Of a stretch of DNA of 64,000 nucleotides, positions 61,338 through 64,000 are shown piece after piece; position 1 is the first letter of the stretch; every line of letters begins with the position of its first letter. The stretch is from Slackia sp. ZJ119 (lineage in GTDB: Bacteria > Actinomycetota > Coriobacteriia > Coriobacteriales > Eggerthellaceae). The notes beneath the pieces were generated by a model, which was not told the origin of the DNA, searched no databases, and saw only the letters and a list, made by a program, of their open reading frames with translations. The DNA lies in the NCBI RefSeq assembly GCF_011039175.1, contig NZ_JAAKEN010000010.1, positions 52,353-116,352 of the forward strand. Reading direction: 5' to 3'. The translations under genes were made by a program, and so were the position numbers.

Positions 61338-61775
61338 ATGTGGCATGCTTGCAACCCGAAAACCGACGACGATCTGAAGCAGTGCGCCGAACTGGGCAAG
61401 TCGCTGTCGCGCATGTCGCAGCCGACCATCCTGGTCGTGCTCGCGCACGCAGAAGAGCCGATGCACGGCTACATGATCGTGCAGAAAGCGGCCGCCTCCC
61501 CCATGTTCGGCGGCAAAAAGCCCGACCCGGCGGGCATCTACCGCACGCTCAAGAAGATGGAGGAAGCCGGGTTCGTCACGTCTGAATGGGACACGCCCAC
61601 GTCCGGCGCGGCCAAGCGCATGTTCTCGCTCACCGACGAGGGCCGGGCAGGCCTGCGCCGGTGGATCGACGCCCTGGCCTGCTACAACGCCACCATCGAA
61701 GAGCTGCGCCAAGACGCCGCGAACGCGCTCGGCATTCCGCTGCCCGCCCAGCCGGTGTGCCTGGGACACGAATAG
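61338..61775 (+). CDS. PadR family transcriptional regulator
   Basis: The 145-residue winged-helix repressor has QPTILVVLAHAEEPMHGYMIVQ, GGKKPDPAGIYRTLKKMEEAGFVTSEW, GAAKRMFSLTDEGRAGLRRW and a short C-terminal dimer helix. PadR regulators respond to phenolic acids, drugs or flavin-like ligands. The N-terminal 25 residues include CNPKTDDDLKQCAELGKSL, with two Cys that could sense redox or metal. GAGAGGA is seven bases before the ATG. It faces away from the Mo operon, and operator-like elements lie between. Confidence 0.9.
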   Translation: MWHACNPKTDDDLKQCAELGKSLSRMSQPTILVVLAHAEEPMHGYMIVQKAAASPMFGGKKPDPAGIYRTLKKMEEAGFVTSEWDTPTSGAAKRMFSLTDEGRAGLRRWIDALACYNATIEELRQDAANALGIPLPAQPVCLGHE

Positions 61776-61783
61776 GCGAAACC

Positions 61784-62356
61784 ATGCAAGAAGCGCCTGA
61801 ATCCGGACTCGCCCCCATTGCCGGCCGCGCCATAGCCGAGGCGCTGGGACCGCGGCCCGTCATGGTGGTGGGCACCGCCGACGACGAGCGCCGGGCGAAC
61901 TTCACCCCGGCGGCGTTTTGCGCTCCGCTGTCCTACGACCCCGCGCTCGTGACGCTCGGCCTCAAGCCGACGTCCTGGGGCTATGCCAACCTGGCCGCAT
62001 CCGGCCGCTGCACGCTTTCCACGGTGGCCGCCGACGCGGCGCCCGCCGTGCTGTTCTGCGGCTCGCATTCCGGCCGCACGACGGACAAGTCGGCCTCCTT
62101 CGCAACCGTCTGGGAAGACGGCCTGCCCCGCCCCGCCGACGCACTGGCCGCGTTTTCCTGCCGCCTCGTCTCCGACACGCCCGCCGGCGACCACCGCCTG
62201 CTCGTGCTGGAAGTCGTGCAGGCGGCCGCCCGCTGCGACAGCCGCGCAGGCGGCGCCGAACACACTGGCGAAGGTGACGACCCGAGCGCCAGCCCCGCCG
62301 ACGCCTTGCTCTGTCTTGCACACGACCGCTTCACCCACGCCGAGCCGCTAAGCTGA
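61784..62356 (+). CDS. Flavin reductase-like FMN-binding split-barrel protein
   Basis: The 190-residue protein has the flavin reductase-like domain: PRPVMVVGTADDERRANFTPAAFCAPLSYDPALVTLGL and SWGYANLAASGRCTLSTVA. The HSGRTTDKSASF stretch is also typical. Members bind FMN and reduce flavin or act as electron-transfer modules. It starts eight bases after the PadR gene, so the two are co-transcribed. The ribosome binding site is poor (TAGGCG). An electron source for a pathway step is possible. Confidence 0.85.
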   Translation: MQEAPESGLAPIAGRAIAEALGPRPVMVVGTADDERRANFTPAAFCAPLSYDPALVTLGLKPTSWGYANLAASGRCTLSTVAADAAPAVLFCGSHSGRTTDKSASFATVWEDGLPRPADALAAFSCRLVSDTPAGDHRLLVLEVVQAAARCDSRAGGAEHTGEGDDPSASPADALLCLAHDRFTHAEPLS

Positions 62357-62465
62357 CAAGCGAACGGCGGACGCGCCGGCACACCGGCTGAAGGGCGGGC
62401 TGCAACACCTGTTTGCTAGAAAGCCAATCGGGGCCGAATTGTCTTAGGGGCTTGTTTGCAGCACA

Positions 62466-62480
62466 TACTATTAATTAGTA
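62466..62480. repeat. Short AT-rich inverted repeat after the flavin reductase gene
   Basis: TACTA-TTAAT-TAGTA lies about 110 bases past the stop, in otherwise GC-rich sequence. The same TTAATTAGT stretch recurs at 28672-28680, also beside a gene-free repeat stretch. Confidence 0.35.
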
Positions 62481-62489
62481 AGGGGTTTT

Positions 62490-63230
62490 CTTGTTGCCGC
62501 CCGAAGCTGTCGGACGGCGCAGCCGCCTAAAGCCGCGCGTGGTCAAACGACCCCGGTTGGATCGAATTCTTGGCCCCTCTTGGTCAAAAAGGGTCGACTG
62601 GGCCGAGGCGCTTCCGCCAGCTCGGACGGAAGCTTGGGCGTTGGAGCCCGCCGACCAGGGGTTTTGCGAGGCCGGCGCCATGCGGGCGGGCGCACAGGCC
62701 CGGATTCGCCCCGATCCGCCGGAAACACCTCGGTCCAATTTGGGCGTTTTGACCACGACCCCCTGAGAATTCGGTCCAACCAGGGCCGTTTGACCATCGC
62801 CTTTGAAAGCCGTCGCCCGAAGCCGTCGGACGGCGCTTTCGCCGCAACGGCTTCGCCTCGACGCGTCGGCCACCTCGAGCCAAGGTCTCGAGGTGGCCTT
62901 TGGCTTGACCTCGGCTGCGCCGCCGCGGCGGAACCGCCTGACGCGGGGCGGAACCTCTCGCCGGCAGGACTCCGCTGACTCGTGGGACCGCCAGGTGCTC
63001 GGAATTGCCGCGAAGGACCGAGGAAGCGTGCTTTTGCACGCGACGAGGGCCTGGAGCGGCAAGGCCGGGCGCCTGGCGGTTCCACGGGCGACGCGTCGCC
63101 GCGCCGAGCCAATGGGTCCGGCCTCCTTTGGCTGGGACCGAAGCTCCGCCCCGCCGGCCCAGCCGCCTGCCGCGGGGCAAATATTCTCGCCGGCAAGGCT
63201 CCGCTGACCCGTGAGGCTGCCGGGATCGGC
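62490..63230. repeat. Gene-free GC-rich tract with nested inverted and direct repeats
   Basis: 62541-62570 and 62766-62795 are inverted copies (27 of 30 bases pair). Inside them a second pair (62582-62608 and 62728-62754) matches at 18 of 27. A direct repeat of about 50 bases occurs at 62943-62992 and 63172-63221, 229 bases apart. CGCCCGAAGC-x-GTCGGACGGCGC occurs near 62500 and 62817. Long open frames here are Arg/Pro/Ala-rich on both strands without domain features, which I take as composition artefacts. A mobile or phase-variation element is possible but no transposase is seen. Confidence 0.55.
62868..62898. other. 12-bp perfect hairpin
   Basis: GGCCACCTCGAG / CTCGAGGTGGCC with a 7-base loop, followed on the plus strand by TTTGGCTTG. 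It may terminate plus-strand transcription from the PadR-flavin reductase operon, or be part of the repeat tract. Confidence 0.5.
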
Positions 63231-63261
63231 AAGGAAGAGAGCCGTCCGGCCCGGAGACGCG

Positions 63262-63301
63262 AAAAAGGCGGCGGGAAGCGCTTCTGGCTTCCCGCCGCCT
63301 T
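63262..63301 (-). terminator. Strong intrinsic terminator, minus strand
   Basis: Perfect 15-bp stem AAGGCGGCGGGAAGC / GCTTCCCGCCGCCTT with a 7-base loop. On the minus strand it is followed by TTTTTCGCG. The nearest upstream minus-strand gene is the surface protein, whose stop is 510 bases away, so an unrecognised short transcript could also end here. Confidence 0.75.
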
Positions 63302-63810
63302 GCGCGTTCGCCGGCCGCGGCGCGATGTGAACTGAGGTGAAGAAAGGTCGTCGCGCGGCGGCCGCCGTCCCGGCGCCGGCAGTATGTGAAAGGAGGCCGG
63401 CGCCCGGGGCCCCGCTCCGGGCGGGTCAGAAAGGTTGTCCCGGGGCGAGGGGGTGCGAAGGGCCGTCCGGGGTCCCGCCCGGCGGCTCGTCTCGTCCGTG
63501 GGCCGGCGGCCCACGGGGGCGGCTGCTCGAAAGCGCCAGCAGGCGCCCCCGCGGGCCGCCTCGCGGCGGGGCCTCCCCGCGCAGCCGGGGCCGGGGCCAG
63601 GCCCGAACCCCCAACCTAGAAGCCGAGGACAAGGGTAAACCCAGGCCGCAGCTCCGAGGTCGAGGGCGCGGGCCGAAGCCCCGTCCCCAGCCTGCCAGCC
63701 GGAACGCGGGCGAAGGCCCACGCCCCGGCTCCCAGGAAGGCGGCTCCCCCGAGGGGCCCGGCGGGCCGGCCCCTCTCAGGGAGGCGTCAGGCGGTCAGCC
63801 TAGGCGCGGC
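63302..63810. other. Gene-free GC-rich spacer with hairpins
   Basis: About 500 bases of very high GC content between a strong terminator and the surface protein stop. CCGTGGGCC / GGCCCACGG (63496-63516) and GAGGGGCC / GGCCCCTC (63751-63775) form perfect hairpins; the second, 36 bases past the stop of the surface protein gene, may be its terminator. No gene or RNA is recognised. Confidence 0.45.
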
Positions 63811-64000
63811 CTAGCGGGTGGCGGTCCACACGCCGGAGCCGTTGACCCAGTAGCGGCCGACCCACTCGTTGGAGGCCATGGCGCCGGAGGCGTCCATGTA
63901 GTACCACTTGCCGCCGACCTGCTGCCAGCCGGTGAGCATCTTTCCGAAGGTGCCGTCGTGGGAGGTGTTGAGCAGGTACCACTCGCCGTCCACCTTGGCC
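63811..64000 (-). CDS. Surface protein with choline/glucan-binding-like repeats (C-terminal fragment)
   Basis: The last 62 residues of a minus-strand gene that runs off the right edge. They show cell-wall-binding repeat spacing: GEWYLLNTSHDGTFGKMLTG, GWQQVGGKWYYMDASGAMAS, NEWVGRYWVNGSGVWTATR. The aromatic-Gly repeat is of the CW_binding_1 type that anchors secreted enzymes or adhesins to wall polymers. The N-terminal domain that would define the function is outside the window. Confidence 0.85.
   Translation of the reverse strand, partial: AKVDGEWYLLNTSHDGTFGKMLTGWQQVGGKWYYMDASGAMASNEWVGRYWVNGSGVWTATR

Noticed and set aside
62490..63230. CRISPR array
   Set aside because: Repeats are inverted or widely spaced and not regularly interspaced; no cas genes are in the window.
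62543..63721. 392-codon open frame on the minus strand and several overlapping frames in the same region
   Set aside because: Arg/Pro/Ala/Ser-rich in all frames, no ribosome binding site, no domain, and the sequence is made of inverted and direct repeats; treated as noncoding.

Overview
The window is GC-rich and densely coded. Its gene set points to a strictly anaerobic or microaerophilic actinobacterium of the class Coriobacteriia, probably Eggerthellaceae. The reasons are RNase J with a long basic N-terminus, many zinc-ribbon and PASTA-type membrane proteins, acetate kinase without a linked pta, abundant cytoplasmic Mo-bisPGD oxidoreductases, and a surface protein with choline-binding-like repeats at the right edge. 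This placement comes from protein recognition by eye, not from a database search.

From 1 to about 47 kb the window is mostly housekeeping genes, nearly all on the minus strand. In genomic order these are: the 5' part of ftsK, rnj, dapA, dapB, pnp and rpsO; a recO / PASTA protein / era / dgkA / ybeY / phoH group; several small membrane or secreted proteins of unknown role; and uvrA with a candidate SOS box. A YgbA-like gene diverges from uvrA. A xer / trmFO / dprA / comM / yraN run follows, linked by short overlaps. Next come rnhB, rplS, azlD and azlC, ackA, xseB and xseA, a YugP-type protease, rnd, a divergent lipid kinase, a two-gene ABC exporter, a SpoU methyltransferase, and a YnjBCD-like ABC importer. 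A higBA toxin-antitoxin pair closes this part.

The most unusual part is 48.0-62.4 kb. It has two cytoplasmic molybdopterin oxidoreductases, each with an N-terminal Fe-S motif and a Cys-Trp-x-Pro Mo-ligand motif. It also has a PsrB-like four-cluster ferredoxin, an NrfD/PsrC membrane subunit, two HdrD/GlpC-like CCG-domain proteins, a ferredoxin-DUF169 fusion, a TrsS/Tes-like radical SAM protein, a CofC-like GT-A transferase (DUF2064), and an acetyltransferase with a Cys-rich tail. A PadR-type regulator and a flavin reductase are divergently transcribed. The larger oxidoreductase ends in a duplicated aromatic-rich repeat. The promoter of its operon carries an inverted repeat ATTAGA-N5-TCTAAT. 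The same element lies over the promoter of the YnjB-like binding protein gene 14 kb away, and a degenerate copy precedes the PadR gene. I infer one regulon: an importer, a quinol-linked Mo oxidoreductase and accessory thiol or Fe-S redox enzymes for a small substrate that I cannot name.

From 62.4 to 63.8 kb there is a gene-free, very GC-rich stretch with nested inverted repeats, a direct repeat and strong hairpins. The C-terminus of a repeat-containing surface protein enters from the right edge.

At the regulatory level I see several canonical promoters placed so close to the start codon that the mRNAs should be leaderless, and a series of intrinsic terminators. Two of these terminators lie directly upstream of the next start codon (dapA and rnhB).
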